From Branchiostoma belcheri (lineage: Eukaryota; Chordata; Leptocardii; Amphioxiformes; Branchiostomatidae): a stretch of 64,000 nt of DNA. The notes under the pieces are model-generated. The model saw only the letters and a list, made by a program, of their open reading frames with translations, ran no database searches and was not told the DNA's origin. The translations under genes were made by a program, and so were the position numbers. Position 1 is the stretch's first letter. Every line of letters begins with the position of its first letter. Below are positions 22,099 through 33,235 of this stretch, piece after piece. The stretch is from the NCBI RefSeq assembly GCF_001625305.1, contig NW_017804243.1:64387-128386 (forward strand), written 5' to 3'.

Positions 22099-22380
22099 TG
22101 TCTAAATGTGTGGGGTCGTGTGGCGTGACGGCAGAGTGATCGACTATATAGCTAGGAACCAAGAGGTCCCGGGTTCGAGTCCTGACATGCCACCGATCTT
22201 GTGCCCTTGCAATTGGGAAAGGCACTTTACACGACTTTCAACACTTAACTCAGGTGAAAATGAGTATCGTATTGTCCTGTATTTGTCCTCTGTGTTGGTG
22301 GCGGGATAAAATAAGTTGATATAACTTGGGAGTGTGCCGTCACCATGTCTAGTCATGAAATGTTGGAATATAGAAAAAAA
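22099..22380 (+). repeat. tRNA-derived SINE-like element
   Basis: GGTCGTGTGGCGTGACGGCAG resembles an A box and GGTTCGAGTCC is a perfect tRNA B box. These are followed by a conserved body (GGGAAAGGCACTTTACACG, TCAGGTGAAAATGAGTAT, GTTGGTGGCGG) and an A-rich end. The same family occurs at 45003-45262 and 59380-59616. It is not a functional tRNA because no cloverleaf-consistent acceptor stem closes it. Confidence 0.8.
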
Positions 22381-22383
22381 GTT

Positions 22384-22749
22384 TTAAACGGCAATTGCGA
22401 ATCCGTAGAATGCTTCATGCAGCTCTGAAGTCGACTTAGAATCAATTTTTCTGTATCTGTATAGCCGGTATAACCGCCCTTCGGTGTAACACACCAGCTT
22501 CGCAGGCACGCGGCGCGGCGGCAGCTGGCTACATGACACAGAACGACTTGTTACACCTAACCCTTGAGCATCTAAATCCAGACATTGTTTAAAGCTATCT
22601 AATGACAATGCCCCTACTGTACTTAGTGACAGCGAGTTCCACTCTGCGATAGTTCTAGGATTTTTGAAGTCTGAGTGAAAGTTTTTGCCTGGGAGGCCGG
22701 ACGATTGTGATCTGCGCTGTTCCGTCTTCCCCTGACAGCGCGCTATCAA
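22384..22749 (-). pseudogene. Non-LTR retrotransposon 3' end relic (minus)
   Basis: The minus frame reads NPRTIAEWNSLSLSTVGALS then LDSFKQCLDLDAQGLGV. This is the usual C-terminal tail of non-LTR reverse transcriptase proteins (R-T-I-x-x-W-N-S-L). It is followed by one copy of the CY-E-LYRLYRYR unit that is a 50-bp tandem array at 48771-49020. The catalytic RT domain is absent, so this is a 5'-truncated copy. Confidence 0.75.
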
Positions 22750-22954
22750 CGGGAGCCATTTCTCATTAACAAAAGTCCATTTCTCATTACCGGGGACCCC
22801 CCTACAGGAAGCAATGTGACAGCACGGCCGCCATTTTGATGGAGCTGCAATTAAACTCTGTTCCGACTTCGGGCGGAGTTGTTGATGCAGGACTTAAGTC
22901 CCTAAAACTCTGAACACGATCTCATTCTAGAGTTCCTTAAAATTTGACACAACC

Positions 22955-23215
22955 AGGTCGCATGGTGGTAATTTGGTTAGCGTTGTAGGCTAGGAATCCA
23001 AGGGTTCTGGGTTCGAATCTCCCCCAATGTTTTGTCCTTGGGAAAGGCACTTAACACCTATTTCCTTACTTGACAGGTGACAATGAGTACCTAGCTTCGG
23101 TTGGGGACGTTCTCTTGGATTGGATGTAAAGCCGGAGGTCAGGTATTTGAGGAGAGCCTGAGTCTCCATCATGATGTTGCAAGGCGGAGCCCATCCCTCT
23201 CCTTCCACTGCCTTT
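22955..23215 (+). repeat. tRNA-derived SINE-like element
   Basis: It contains GGTGGTAATTTGGTTAGCG, a B-box-like GGTTCGAATCTC, CTTGGGAAAGGCACTTAACA, CAATGAGTACCTAGCTTCGG and TTGGGGACG. It belongs to the longer variant with the CTTCGGTTGGGGA block. Confidence 0.7.
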
Positions 23216-23224
23216 GCCTTTAAT

Positions 23225-23345
23225 TCAGGGGCCCATTTTTACACCTGGATGCTGTGACTGAAAGTCGTGTCATCAGCCTTTTCCAAGATTGCCTTTCCCA
23301 AGGACACACTGTCTGGAATAGAACCCGTGACCTCTCGCTTCTGTA
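23225..23345 (-). repeat. SINE-like fragment (minus)
   Basis: Minus-strand copy containing GCCTTTCCCAAGGACACA and GAACCCGTGACCTC (B-box complement). It faces the plus-strand copy at 22955-23215. Confidence 0.55.
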
Positions 23346-24059
23346 AAACAGACTCTGGTATCCATGGATTTACCTACCTGATGAAATCATTCGGTTTTAC
23401 GAACTTTGTAGAAAGGTTTCCTCCACATCTGGCCCCGGGATGGGTTTTAGGACCGCTTTTTATTTTTGCTTATTACGAAAAATTTTCCTCATATTGTCGC
23501 AGTTCGATACTTCATTGTCTCTTGCGCTCATTAAAACATCTAATACCAGCTTTCGGCACATGTTGTAAACGTGGCAGTAAACATGAAATAAAACGTAATC
23601 AGCAAAAAAGTAATATTATAAAAACGACGCCAATAGACTGATATGGTGAACTGACTGGACAAAGACAATGAAGGATGGAAGGGAGGTGGGAGGGTGGAAG
23701 GAAAGAACGGGGTAGGATGGAGAGAAGGAGAGGAAAACAATGAAAAGCACAACGGGAAGGAGGAAGCATTTGATGTCACAGAAAGGAAGAAATCATAACA
23801 AAAGGAAAGAAAAAAACATCTCCAAGCAAAAATGTGCTCCCTTTCTTCGTGATTTTGACGACTTGCGCGTCTTTTTCAATGTGGGAGCGTCAAAGTTGAA
23901 AAAAGCCCGCGAAAGGAACAAGACGCTTCGAAAGGACGCCTAGAAACAGCCGAATCCATGAACAGAGATGTTCACCAACATCACAGACAAAACTTTTCTT
24001 CTTGTTTTGAGGAGTTACGAGATTAAAACCCTACTAAGTCGGGGTCAGAAAAGGTCGCA

Positions 24060-25260
24060 GTGATAATGAAAGCCCTTAGGAGCCGGATGATCCGGAGGGA
24101 TCAGCAAAGCCGCCAGATCAAGAACTGTGATTAAAAAATACAGACCCTACAGGCATGATGTCCGAGGAGACTGGACACTATCATGTCCGTGGAGTTGTAA
24201 TTAGAAATTACAGGTCCTTCAGGCATGACGTCTATGGAGCTGGACACTAACTTTTAGGCGGAGATTTCAATTAAAAAGTACAGATCCCACCAGCATGACC
24301 TCCTCTTAGCGGGACACTAACATGTCCGCGAAGTTTGAAATTAAAAAGTGCAGGTCCCATAGGAATGACCTCCGCAGAGCTGGACACTAACATGTCCGTG
24401 GAGTTTGAAATTAAAAAGTAAAGGTCCCACAAGCATGACGTCTATGGAGCTGGACACTACCAAGTACCATGTCGCAAAAACTGCAGGCTCCTATACATTA
24501 CTTCCACGGAGCTGAACACTATAGTGTCCGCGGAATTAAAAAGTGCAGGTCCCACAGGAATGACCTCCTCGGAGCGGAACACTAGCATGTCCGCGGAGTC
24601 TTTTATAAAAAAAAAAGTGCAGGTCCTACAAGAATGACCTCCGATGAGTTTGACACTATTGTGTCCGCGGAGTTCGAGAAGTTCTGGTCCCACAGTCATG
24701 ACTTCGGTGGAGCTCAAGACTTTCATGTCTGCGAAGACTATGGAATGTAGGGCCTAAGGGCATGACTTCTACGAAGCTCGGACCGCTATCATGTCCGCGG
24801 AGTCTGTAATTAAAAAGTACAGAGTCTACAGGAATAACTTCCGAGGAGTTAAAGACTTTCATGTCCGCGAAGACTATGGAATGTAGGGCCTTAGGGCATG
24901 ACTTCTACGGAGCTCGGACCGCTATCATGTCCGCGGAGTCTGAAATTAAAATTGCAGAGTATACAGGCATGACTTCCGCAGAGCTCAAGACTTTCATGTC
25001 CGCGGAGACTATAAAATGTAGGGCGTAAGGGTATGACTTCTGCGGAGCTGACCGCTAAGTCTGACATTAAAAAGTGCAGGGTCTAAAGGCATGACTTCCG
25101 CTGAGCTCAACACTTTCATGTCCGCGGAGCTCAACTCTTTCATGCCTGCGAATACTATAGAATGTAGGGCCTACGGGCATGACATCTGCGGAGCTCAGAC
25201 CGCTATCATGTCCGCGGAGTCTGAACCTTGCGCCCAGGCCGCTATCTTGTCCGTACAGAG
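24060..25260 (+). repeat. Long minisatellite, unit about 60-75 bp, roughly 16 units
   Basis: Units repeat CATGTCCGCGGAG, AATTAAAAAGT-CAGG, CTACAGGCATGAC and TCCGCGGAGCT-GACACT with many substitutions. Two higher-order variants alternate in the second half (with and without GAATGTAGGGCCTAAGGG). No frame is open throughout. Confidence 0.85.
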
Positions 25261-25564
25261 GTGATAGTGTGACCGGCCGGGTTAGGGGTGATTGAAGATC
25301 ACTGACGCCGGGTCCCGTATCTCGCCCTGAGGGGTTGGATCAGTAATTGTGGCTGGAGGTGGCGTTAATAGGACTACAAAGCTTTTACTGTAATCTGATT
25401 CTGAACTGGTCAAACTGTTTTAACGCTCTTTAGGGTGGCATGAAAGTTCATGAGTTGGTAAAATACATGAAGTCCACAGCACTTCGGCCATAAAGCTGAT
25501 GAAGACTGAGCGATTCTGGTGAGTTATTGTCGTTTTTGAGTTGGAGAATAGTTTAATTTTCTTT

Positions 25565-25815
25565 ATGCTCTTTAGGGTGGTTTTGTGGTTAAGGTTGTTG
25601 ACCGTCGAATGTAAAGAATTCTGGGTTAGAATTTCTGACAGGCCCCAGCTTTGTGCCCTTCAAGGGAAAGGCGCTTTACAAAAAAACCCTCAATCAGGTG
25701 AACCTAGCTTCGGTTGGGGACGTAAAGCTGGACGTAAATGTTTGAGGAGATCTAGATCTACACCTCACGCCAAAGAACCCACCACACTTACCGAAAGAGT
25801 AGGGCTCCACGAATT
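25565..25815 (+). repeat. SINE-like fragment
   Basis: It contains GGTGGTTTTGTGGTTAAGG, GGGTTAGAATTTCTGACAGG, GGGAAAGGCGCTTTAC and CCTAGCTTCGGTTGGGGACG. Diverged member of the tRNA-derived family. Confidence 0.6.
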
Positions 25816-26027
25816 CCACAAATGCATGTTTGAATGAATGAACAGCTCAGCAAGTGGAAGAGTACACAGTTAACTAGTTACGTATCGTGTCTCTAAGCGG
25901 CAGTTCTTTCCTGGGTACCGGTAATCCCTCTACCGCCAACTTTTGTTGTCAGCACAAAGTTTGGTCCCTTGTGGGACCAGCCGGTGTCCAAATCTCGGCC
26001 ACCAAAGCGCCAAGGGAGGTCCCTATG

Positions 26028-26399
26028 CTCCGTAGCAGGCTTATAGAACTGATGGTTTGGTGGTCTTCGGCTGTTTTCTGATTAGCCTCCGTAGCAGGCG
26101 TATAGAACTGATGGTTTGGTGGTCTTCGGCTGTTTTCTGATTAGCCTCCGTAGCAGGCTTATAGAACTGGGGGTTTGGTGGTCTTCGGCTGTTTTCTGAT
26201 TAGCCTCCGTAGCAGGCTTATAGAACTGGGGGTTTGGTGGTCTTCGGCTGTTTTCTGATTAGCCCAGTTCTAAAAAAACGGGGGTAATTCAACCAGGCCG
26301 GCTATGTTGTCTATATGCAATCAGAAAATAGCACATAAAAGATCCCAAAGACCATGAAGACCCCCAAACCCCCAGTTTTTGGCATGCTGTGGAGGCTAG
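26028..26399 (+). mobile_element. MITE family C copy with its left arm amplified four times
   Basis: The arm CCTCCGTAGCAGGC-TATAGAACTG plus GGTTTGGTGGTCTTCGGCTG and TTTTCTGATTAG repeats exactly every 59 bp (marker at 26031, 26090, 26149 and 26208). One complete element body then follows to 26399 (CAACCAGGCCGGCTATGTTG, GACCCCCAAACCCCCAG, GGCATGCTGTGGAGGCTA). Single-arm copies lie at 35000-35185, 40584-40771, 44407-44606 and 45572-45762. Confidence 0.85.
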
Positions 26400-26729
26400 G
26401 AGGTCTCTCCCATTGACCGAAGCCTCCCCCGTCTCCCGCGCTCGCTCCAGGCGGTTTGTCCCGGCTTAACGGACCGCTGAGTCACTAGATAAGCGGTAAG
26501 CAGAGGGTCCGCCGCTGATACATGTCTGGTGGTTTGATGGAGGAACGGGACTTAAGCAATTTGGCGCGTTATCTGGCGGTAAACGTAGCCCCGGGGTTGG
26601 ACACTCCGATTCGAGGTTCCGTCTGGAGTTGGGTGACCTGGTGTAATGGTTTGTCGGGTCTCGGGAGAGGCACTGAGAGGTTTCAAACTTTCAACGCCGG
26701 CTGTATCTAAGCGCAAACTTTTAAATCTA

Positions 26730-26995
26730 ATGGCCGAGTGGCTAGGCGAGGGTAACGGACACGATATTCAAAGGAATTGCGTTCTATCCCTGGTATCTTG
26801 GCTAGACGTGTCCTTGGGAAATGCTCTTCACACAACTTTCCTGACTCCACCCAGGTGTAAAATGGGTACCTCACTTTGGTTGGGGAGGTAAAAGGCAGTG
26901 GAAGGAGAGGGATGGGCTCCGCCTTCCAATGCCGTGCCCTACACACAGCTAGTGGATTAACAACACATACCCCACTGCCTTTCCCAGTTTAGCTG
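26730..26995 (+). repeat. tRNA-derived SINE-like element, second subfamily
   Basis: GGCCGAGTGGCTAGGCGAGG resembles a tRNA(Ser/Leu) 5' half. The body has GTCCTTGGGAAATGCTCTTC, GACTCCACCCAGGTGTAAAA, TTGGTTGGGGAGGTAAAAGG and GGGATGGGCTCCGCCTTCCA. A close relative lies at 60215-60490. Confidence 0.75.
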
Positions 26996-27790
26996 AACTG
27001 AACTAATAAATAGTTGGGATACAGTTCCACTTGTTGGGGCAGAGAAAGCCAAGGTTCACTCCGAATGGTACTGTACTTAACTGTGCATGTTGCTCAAAAC
27101 AATTCAGGTTTGAATAGGGTAGGAAATGTTCCCAAGCAGCATTCATACCCACGCTTCTCCTAGTGTGTCGAGCTTGTCTCCAGTATTACAGTTTCTGACT
27201 TAGTTCTCTGAACTTCGTTCCGAGTGGTCTTTTGGCCTAGCGCTGAGAAAATTCGTCAAAGAAACATGATAACACACATCAGTGTATGATGCTGCTGCAT
27301 AGAAAACTGACTACAGGGACGTGGAATCAAAAGGAGATGGTCCGGCTCTGTCCTTGGTGCTGACGTCACTCTCTCACGGGTACCATGGCAACCGTTGTCA
27401 TGCCAACCGTTAACAAAGGCTCTGGTCGTTTGAATGGACTCGTGCAAAATACTAACTGCTACCTAGTCTAAAAATAGCCACACAAAGCCTGTACTGTCTA
27501 TCTCAATGTATTCATACCTTTTCCTAAATGGACTAATTACAATACCGATATTCCGTCTAGTTCGGCTATGGGACTACTCTCCAAGCAGAGGTTTGGGCTT
27601 TGGCTTTTTTGGGCGTGTTTTGGACTTTTTATCCGGCTTTCTTTTTTGTTGTTGTTGTTGTACTGGTATCTTTATTTTACGTAAACCAAACTGGTGGCAA
27701 ATGGTGACTGCTTCGCCAATTTGATACTATGCATGTCTTGCAGCCGTCAAAAGATCTGCTTGGAGAATACTATGGGATGAATTGATAGTT

Positions 27791-27896
27791 TATGCCAAAA
27801 AACAGTTACTCAAGCAACTGGATATGATTTTGAAAACGTCAAAATTGACGTTTTCAAAATCATATCCAGTTGCTTGAGTAACTGTTTTTTGGCATA
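27791..27896. repeat. Perfect 50-bp palindrome (6-nt loop)
   Basis: The arms 27791-27840 and 27847-27896 are perfect reverse complements (start TATGCCAAAAAACAGTTACT, inner end GAAAACGTC) around AAAATT. Direct repeats ATTGATAGTTTA flank the region (27781-27792 and about 27934-27945), and TACCTGGATGTCTAAC follows at 27903. The left arm reappears alone near 44270-44313. Confidence 0.9.
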
Positions 27897-27986
27897 TCGT
27901 ATTACCTGGATGTCTAACGTTCATCGACGTATAATTGATAGTTTAGACTTTGTTATTTCTAAGAGGCATTCTTTTCCAGAAATGCA

Positions 27987-28184
27987 GCCTCCGCCAGGCC
28001 TTTCTACGGGAATACGGGTCGTAGAATTCGGCAAAAAAGAGAGTAAAATGGGCCAAGGGAGTCCGGCCGCGGGGACGTAGTTTCTTTCCCTGTGGAAAGT
28101 CAAACCTACAAGGTGGCCAAACTCCCCTGCAAAATATTCTCCCACATATATATAGCCAGCGTAGTTAGTCTGGTAGAGACTAGC
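27987..28184 (-). mobile_element. MITE family B copy (minus)
   Basis: About 200 bp. Reverse complement of 40262-40463: CCAGGCCTTTCTACGGGAAT, GGCCGCGGGGACGTAGTTTC, AACCTACAAGGTGGCCAAAC and AGTCTGGTAGAGACTA. Family B ends resemble family A ends. Confidence 0.8.
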
Positions 28185-28584
28185 AGAAATGTAGGACAGA
28201 GGCAACCGTTTTCAGTCACTCACATTGGCTTTTATTACAATTGCACAAGTTTACAGATCCGCGAGGAACCAACATCAAACTTCGCTTCCAAAAAAACAAA
28301 CCTCGCAAAATTCTTTCCACTTACAGCAGCGGTTTTCATACAATAAATACTTATAACATTACGTCTTATAATATTAATATTCATAGCATCATGAACATCG
28401 CTTTCTGTGGTATCATATCATATACTGTAACAAAGGTAGAAAACGGTTTCTCACAGGCACGATAGATTTCATACTTACAAACAATATACATACATGGCTG
28501 TCAGGTCACAATATGGCGCAGGGTCGTCATGGAAACGGGTCGTCATGGAAACGTTCGAACGTCAGACGACACGACGCATGCCTT

Positions 28585-28718
28585 CTCCAAGCAGATGTGG
28601 TGAGTTTCCTGGCTGCTCAGTTTTTTTGTGTTTTTTTCTGACTCGTTAGGTTTGTGTCAGAATAAAACGTCGCAGTTAGAAAAAAGTTACGATCTTTCCT
28701 CCCAACATCTGCTTGGAG
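28585..28718. mobile_element. MITE family E copy (CTCCAAGCAGATG ends)
   Basis: Left CTCCAAGCAGATGTGG is mirrored by CAACATCTGCTTGGAG. Inverted similarity continues outward for about 12 bp. Copies also lie at 30253-30368 and 48450-48526. Family D ends (CTCCAAGCAGAGG) are related. Confidence 0.75.
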
Positions 28719-29185
28719 ATGGAATGCGTGACGTCACGACGGTTCAAACGAGTAACATAGGTCACGTGGTCAGATCTCGTCCCCAGGGCTCCGAGAAAGC
28801 GGGGTAAAAAATAAGTGGATTGAAAATATCCACAACTTTGCTGCTCAAATTTTTGCTGTTGAAGAAAGTTTTTTTTTGCTGTATGTCAGAAGGAAAAGAG
28901 CCCCGGAGGCGAGATCTTTAACATTTTTTACAAACTTTTTTACGGTGTTACAAACAATTCTAAAAAAGCAGGCCACAAATGCAGTTTGATATGTCGTGGC
29001 GGTATAGTTAAAAACACTAAATCACGTGACGCGTGTGTGTGGTGACTTTGTCTTGTGTTTTCGCTATCACTTCTCAACAATCCACATCGAGTCATTAATA
29101 CCTCATTAATACCCCACCAAACAACGTGCACTTAGCCACTGAACTACACTCACATCGCCTCAACACACAATGCGTGCCGTGCGCC

Positions 29186-29378
29186 TGCGCGGGAAAAAAA
29201 TTTCCCGCCATTGGTGCGCTTGGCGGGAAAATTTTTTCCCCGCCATTGCCGTAGAACACTTCCACATAGACCGCCCAACATGCAACTTCTCGCTACAATT
29301 CTACTCTTTTTCTTTTCTTTTTTTCTGTACTTTTCAAAACTTTTCTGACAGAAGCTATGTAGAAGTGTTCTACGGAAT
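29186..29378. repeat. Foldback region with E2F-like TTTCCCGCC pairs
   Basis: Alternating GCGGGAAA and TTTCCCGCC motifs lie at 29190-29246. The outer arms CCGTAGAACACTTCCACATA (29253) and TATGTAGAAGTGTTCTACGG (29355) form a larger hairpin. No coding potential. Confidence 0.6.
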
Positions 29379-29918
29379 TTCTGTGATAAAATTCTGACAA
29401 ACCTTCTCTATATATAAGTTCTATAAATCTCTCTCACGAGTTTACATTTGGTCAAGAGTTAGTCTCTTTTGTACATTCTCAAGGTCATGCTAAAGCGGGG
29501 ACCTCGGGTCGGCATTTCTGATCCGGTTGTTTGTTTGTTTGTTTGCTTGTTTGCTGTTGCGATTGGTGTAGTTTCCTCCGTTTGACGCCCTTTTGCTGTG
29601 ATATGTTTGCAACACACATTGTCAGGATGTGCCCCTAGTTTTCGTGCAGTGACGTCATCTGTCAATCAAAAACATTCCCGGAAATTGGCGGGAACTTCTT
29701 TCAAAATCGTCTTAAGATCCTTGAACTTAGAAAAGGAGCGTTTTGCACCAAATCTCACAGTCACCTTCAAGTCACCTTCAAACTATAAACAACGGTCTAC
29801 ATATCACAATACAAAAACGCCCTACTACTAAAAATGCCTCCGCCCATGAGGTGTCGCCAAAAAACGTCCAGCGCAGAAATGCGACCAGAGGTCCCCCCAA
29901 ACCCCATTCTACATCAAT

Positions 29919-30104
29919 TAGCCTCTACCAGGCTTCGGGAGGCGGCTGGAAAGAGAAGAAATCGGCCAACTAGAGAGATAACATGCCGGAGGAGTTGGTC
30001 CGCTAGAGAGTACAGTTTGACCAACTCCCCTGGCATGTTTAATATCCCTCTATTTGGCCGATTTCTACTCTTTCCAGCAGCCTCCCGAAGCCTGGTAGAG
30101 GCTA
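29919..30104. mobile_element. MITE family A, complete copy with 10-bp target duplication
   Basis: The terminal repeats TAGCCTCTACCAGGCTTCGG and CCGAAGCCTGGTAGAGGCTA are near-perfect inverted copies, and the inner arms are also complementary (CGGCTGGAAAGAG, AAATCGGCCAA). CTACATCAAT flanks both sides (29909-29918 and 30105-30114). A 9-10-bp duplication suggests a Mutator-like origin. Open frames on both strands are shadows of the palindrome. Confidence 0.85.
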
Positions 30105-30252
30105 CTACATCAATGGCAATATATTTACTGGCCTGTACGTAATTTTGCTGTATCAATAGAAGCTTTGCTGTATAAAGACATCAAACCCCGCCGACATAGA
30201 GCTGTAGTGAAAGGCATCACGGGAAAAACCTTCCAGACTGCTACATTGAGTC

Positions 30253-30368
30253 TTCTCCAAGCAGATGTTGGGTGGGAGTGGATCGTAGCAGTTTCTATTA
30301 AACCGCAAAAAAAAGACGGTAGTCTGAAACAGTTACGATACCCCTCCCCCCAAATTCTGCTTGGAGAT
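30253..30368. mobile_element. MITE family E copy
   Basis: Left CTCCAAGCAGATGTTGG and right CAAATTCTGCTTGGAG form inverted ends. The interior is unlike the 28585 copy except near the arms. Confidence 0.65.
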
Positions 30369-32944
30369 TATACATTTGGGAATGCAACCCTTCGTTTTCG
30401 TACAGTATTATTATACACACGTTTCTTCTTAAATAAGCTTTCCTCCTTCCCCCATCTTACACTCATTGCAAGGTGTCTTTTATAAAGATCACCAGTCCAT
30501 GTGACGTGAAATTATCTGTTATATGTTTGAATGTCGTGGATTGAGGAATTTCACGGCCATGGAATTTTTAGGGTCACTGACCGAAGGTAACCCACTACCG
30601 TGAACTTTGTTCAGTGATGAACCACTGACAGAGCCAAAGTCGTGAAATTCATCTCTAAATGTATGAATTTGAAATTTCACGGCCGTGGAACTCACCAATC
30701 CACGGTTTTCTGAAATAGCTTGATCGAGATGTCAGTGATTTTTTTGCTGTTCCCAAATTGAAAATGAGTTCCCTAGCTACGTGAAACGTAATACAGCTGT
30801 ACAAGCCACTGTCGTGCCTTAAACTTCACCTTGGCTTTACACAACGTTCTTCCTGGAACGCCAGCTTTTGTACAATTTCCTTTGAAAGCATGCGGGCGAA
30901 GCGAAGGGCTTTTAGGCGGGAAAGGATGACATGAAAGAGATGGTTTCTTCAGATAAGGGCGCTTGAAACGAAACAGACGTGTGGCAACTGCACAGACGGC
31001 ACCGTTAAACTGCAAACCCGCGCTATAACGTCTAATGGCTTACCATTTTCCACATTCCCGTAAAAAAATGTGTGCCTAATTCCCGGACGGCTGCCTTTAA
31101 ATTCCTAGAAAAAAGGCTGCCTGATTCTAGGACAGCGTCACTGTCGAACCCGCATTCATGCTGCATATACCGTTTTGGTTGCCCCAAACCCGCGCTAGAA
31201 CACCTGATGGTTGTTACTCCGTGAAGGAGGTCAGGACCTCCGGACGGAGTGTTGTAATCGGCTGATTTTTCATGTTCGCAGTCAAAACACTGGGTTCTCT
31301 TTGTGTAATCGGCACGCAATTTTATACGCCGTCTGCGGGCATGCCCGTGTTGATGCACGAATGTGTATTTTTGCCGTTGCTGCTTTCGCGGTCAATGTAA
31401 TATCGCAGACGCACCCCTACAATTACGAGGCGAATTGGAATGGTCCAGAAAAACGCGTTGTTTGGAATAGCAGTGGGGTTCAAAAAAGTTCATGCAGATA
31501 CGGGGTGGTTTTTATAAGTGGTTCCAGATGTTTTTGCCCATGGTTAAGAGATGCCAAGTTTTTTTGAAGATGTTCGCAGCCAAAACGCATTCTTCCGTAC
31601 GTCGCATTTCTGTGTAATTTCGCATGTGGTGTTGCATTATGTCCGGGATGATGCACGTCTTTTTATTTTTACCGTAGCTGTTTTGATATTGGAGTAAATG
31701 CTTATTTTCGAAACATCCCCATTTCTTTGAAATGGTTTCGTCCGTTTATGCAACTGTTACTGCGCTAATGACGACCAGTCGCGCTGTCCTGATACACCGC
31801 GAATGTGCGAGTGTTCCCTGTAGACAGTCCCGGGAGTCATTTTTTTGCACATTCCAGGAGCCAAACCAAAATACGTTCATGAACCGAGTCCAAAAAACCG
31901 AAACGTGAAAATCGGATGATCGGACCTGATGTACATTTCTCTTTCTATAGATTGTACACACAATACACACATCTTTAGATAATCTGGCCATGGCAGGTTA
32001 AAAAAAAGTAACCCTGAATCATACTAGATTAGCGTAAATGCATGTTAATGCGTTCAAAACAAGAAAAAAATTGTTTCCGGGTATTAATCTCTTGAATCAC
32101 GGCGCTGAATATTGACGCAAAAATATTTCGGGCATCGCGCGCCCTTCCCGCGTCACGTGTAGGCATCTCGCATCTCTGATTGGTTGTTGCGTCTTAAGAT
32201 GACTGAGCCGACGCGCGTTTAAACAATTTTTCTTTGTTCGATTTATCACACTTCACAGAGAATTGTCGCCAATGGCTACTTCTTTTTGTTGCAATATATA
32301 ATACTTCACGGAGAATTGTCGCCTATGGCTTCTTGTTCGTTTTTGTTTTTTGTTTTGCAAAATTTCCGGAAAAAAGGATGTCTAGTTCCGGACAGCTGCC
32401 AAATCTTGGAAAATATTCCAGGACAATATTACTGTCGAACCCGCATTCACGCATCTATCATTTCGGCTGCTCTGATGGACACTTCATGGCGGGAATTCAC
32501 AGATAAGCCGGCCTCCATTTTCTCACGGGCAGTCAAAACGCCGGGAGCATCGCAATTAGGTGCTAGCCTCGCGTGCAGACTTTCTTGCGGCAGTTTTGTT
32601 TCTGCGAGTGCGGTGGTTTCTTTTCGGGGGAGAGCTTTACGTAGATGATACAGCCTTCGCCAAAAAGAAACCACCGCACGCGCAGCGCTTTAGCCGCTTG
32701 TCAAAGAAACAACTGCTACCCTCTAGAAACTCTTCGCAAGAGGCTAGAAATTGCAGAGGTTTATATATTTCGGATAATTTTTGACATCCTTTAAGACGTT
32801 TTATCAGGTTTTTATCAGTCTGTTTTTGTACCGGTATTTTTTTTCGAAACGCATTTGAACAAATTTGGTACTGTCTTGCCAATTGTATTTTATAATGCCT
32901 TGTCAATTTGTAACTGTCCTGCCAATTTGATACTGTCTCGTAGC

Positions 32945-33235
32945 CTCCAAAAGATCTGCTCGCAGGTTATGCGGTGAGCTCTTCTGCAGCATCGCCGGTG
33001 CTCGGGAGAAATCAGAGCTGTGCGGGGCCTCAGGTCTTGTCAATTTGATGTTGTCTCTCAAATTTGATACTTTCTTGCCTTCTTGTAGCCAACGAAAGAT
33101 CCGCTCGTAGGTTATGCAATGAGTTCTTCTGAAGCATTGCTGGCAGCAAGGATGAAAGCTTCTTGCTGGGAGAAATCAGAGCTGTTTGGGGCCTCAGCTG
33201 CAGCTCGGCGAGTCGCGGCAGAATTAGCTGATTGC
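32945..33235 (+). repeat. Direct duplication of about 130 bp
   Basis: AAAGATC-GCTCG-AGGTTATGC, GAGCTCTTCTG-AGCAT, GGGAGAAATCAGAGCTGT and GGGGCCTCAG occur in 32950-33035 and again in 33098-33195, with TTTGATACT-TCTTG runs around them. Confidence 0.65.

Noticed and set aside
22106..22200. tRNA gene (perfect B box GGTTCGAGTCC)
   Set aside because: The same head occurs many times followed by a fixed non-tRNA body, and no acceptor stem closes. It is a SINE head.
24060..25260. CRISPR-like array
   Set aside because: Repeats are diverged, spacers are not unique, and this is eukaryotic DNA; it is a minisatellite.
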